From Patescibacteria group bacterium (GTDB taxonomy: Bacteria > Patescibacteriota > Microgenomatia > Levybacterales > UBA12049), in the NCBI GenBank assembly GCA_018900295.1, contig JAHIGH010000059.1, positions 1 through 5,170 of the forward strand: a stretch of DNA of 5,170 bases, given 5' to 3'. Positions within the stretch are counted from its first letter, which is position 1, and every line of letters starts with the position of its first letter. Shown here piece by piece: positions 4,795-5,170 of this stretch. The notes beneath the pieces are model-generated. The model was not told the DNA's origin. It was given only the letters and a program-made list of their open reading frames with translations, and did no database searches. The position numbers and the translations under genes were made by a program.

Positions 4795-5170
4795 TTACTC
4801 GATCGCTATAATTTTGTAGCCTATTTTTCCGGCCGGAGCATTTATTTCAATTTTGTCATTGATCATCTTTCCGATTAAGGCTTTGCCAAGAGGAGATTCG
4901 TTGGAGATTTTCTTTTCTTCGGGATTTGATTCCCATTCACCTACAATTGTAAAAATTTCTTTCCTTCCTTTTGTTTTTATTATTACTTTTGAACCTAAAT
5001 TAACTATTTTACTTTTTTTCCCATGAGCCTTTTCTGCGATAATTGTCGCGTTTTTCACTAAATCCTCGAGCTCGTCAATTCTACCGTCAATAAAACCCAA
5101 TTCATCACGGGCTGCCGTATATTCAGCGTTTTCAGCGAGGTCTCCCATATCACGCGCGGTCGCTAAGCGG
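4795..5170 (-). CDS. greA: Transcription elongation factor GreA (N-terminally cut by window edge)
   Basis: GreA enters the secondary channel of backtracked RNA polymerase and stimulates cleavage of the nascent RNA so that elongation resumes. The frame is open to the right edge. It begins mid-gene with RLATARD followed by MGDLAENAEYTAARDELG, so the internal ATG at 5148 is not the start and about the first 30-35 residues are missing. GDLAENAEY is the coiled-coil tip with the acidic Asp and Glu that position the catalytic magnesium. The end of the coiled coil (IDGRIDELEDLVKNATII) is followed by the FKBP-like C-terminal domain with SNESPLGKALIGK and INAPAGKIGYKIIAIE. The 124 visible residues match the remainder of a normal GreA of about 158. 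The stop is 16 bases before murB, suggesting co-transcription. Confidence 0.95.
   Translation of the reverse strand, partial: RLATARDMGDLAENAEYTAARDELGFIDGRIDELEDLVKNATIIAEKAHGKKSKIVNLGSKVIIKTKGRKEIFTIVGEWESNPEEKKISNESPLGKALIGKMINDKIEINAPAGKIGYKIIAIE

Noticed and set aside
4795..5148. GreA starting at the internal ATG at 5148 as a short complete protein
   Set aside because: The frame stays open upstream and reads RLATARD before MGDLAENAEY, which matches the middle of the GreA coiled coil, so the gene continues beyond the window.

Overview
The window is AT-rich and densely packed, and every gene I can support lies on the minus strand. Read in the direction of transcription (from high to low coordinates), the order is: 3' part of greA, murB, the toxin-antitoxin pair hicB-hicA, a T-box leader, proB-proA-proC, and the 5' end of an ftsK-like DNA translocase gene that runs off the left edge. 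Several products are shorter than the usual family members, genes overlap by a few bases, and recognisable Shine-Dalgarno sequences are scarce. The ftsK-like N-terminus (basic, then closely spaced membrane segments) resembles small-genome candidate-phyla bacteria (Patescibacteria, for example Microgenomates). That placement is an inference from style, not from a marker gene.

Right part (about 3680-5170): GreA rescues backtracked RNA polymerase and MurB makes UDP-N-acetylmuramate for peptidoglycan. They are 16 bases apart and probably co-transcribed. MurB carries an in-frame, GC-rich palindromic insertion that looks like a dispersed repeat and is translated into about 15-20 extra residues. Downstream lies hicBA, with the antitoxin gene first, a TAATG overlap between the two genes, and a possible own promoter very close to the hicB start.

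Middle (2880-3203): a 324-base gap between hicA and proB holds a T-box riboswitch. The T-box motif with its UGGUACC bulge, a paired antiterminator, and a mutually exclusive strong terminator ending in eight U are all readable. The 5' half (stem I and the specifier codon) does not fit the standard layout cleanly, so the sensed tRNA is not proven; proline is the expectation from the genes controlled. A second U8-tailed hairpin sits upstream of the T-box motif.

Left part (297-2879): proB, proA and proC encode the whole glutamate-to-proline route: glutamate 5-kinase, gamma-glutamyl phosphate reductase and pyrroline-5-carboxylate reductase. They form one overlapping operon, so uncharged tRNA would switch all three on together. 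ProB is unusually small, with neither the PUA domain nor a segment before the catalytic GGGATK motif. ProC is shortened in its Rossmann domain. A good promoter with an exact TATAAT lies almost against the ATG of the ftsK-like gene, suggesting a leaderless transcript. The most notable points are the T-box-controlled compact proline operon and the repeat insertion inside murB; I see no wholly new system.
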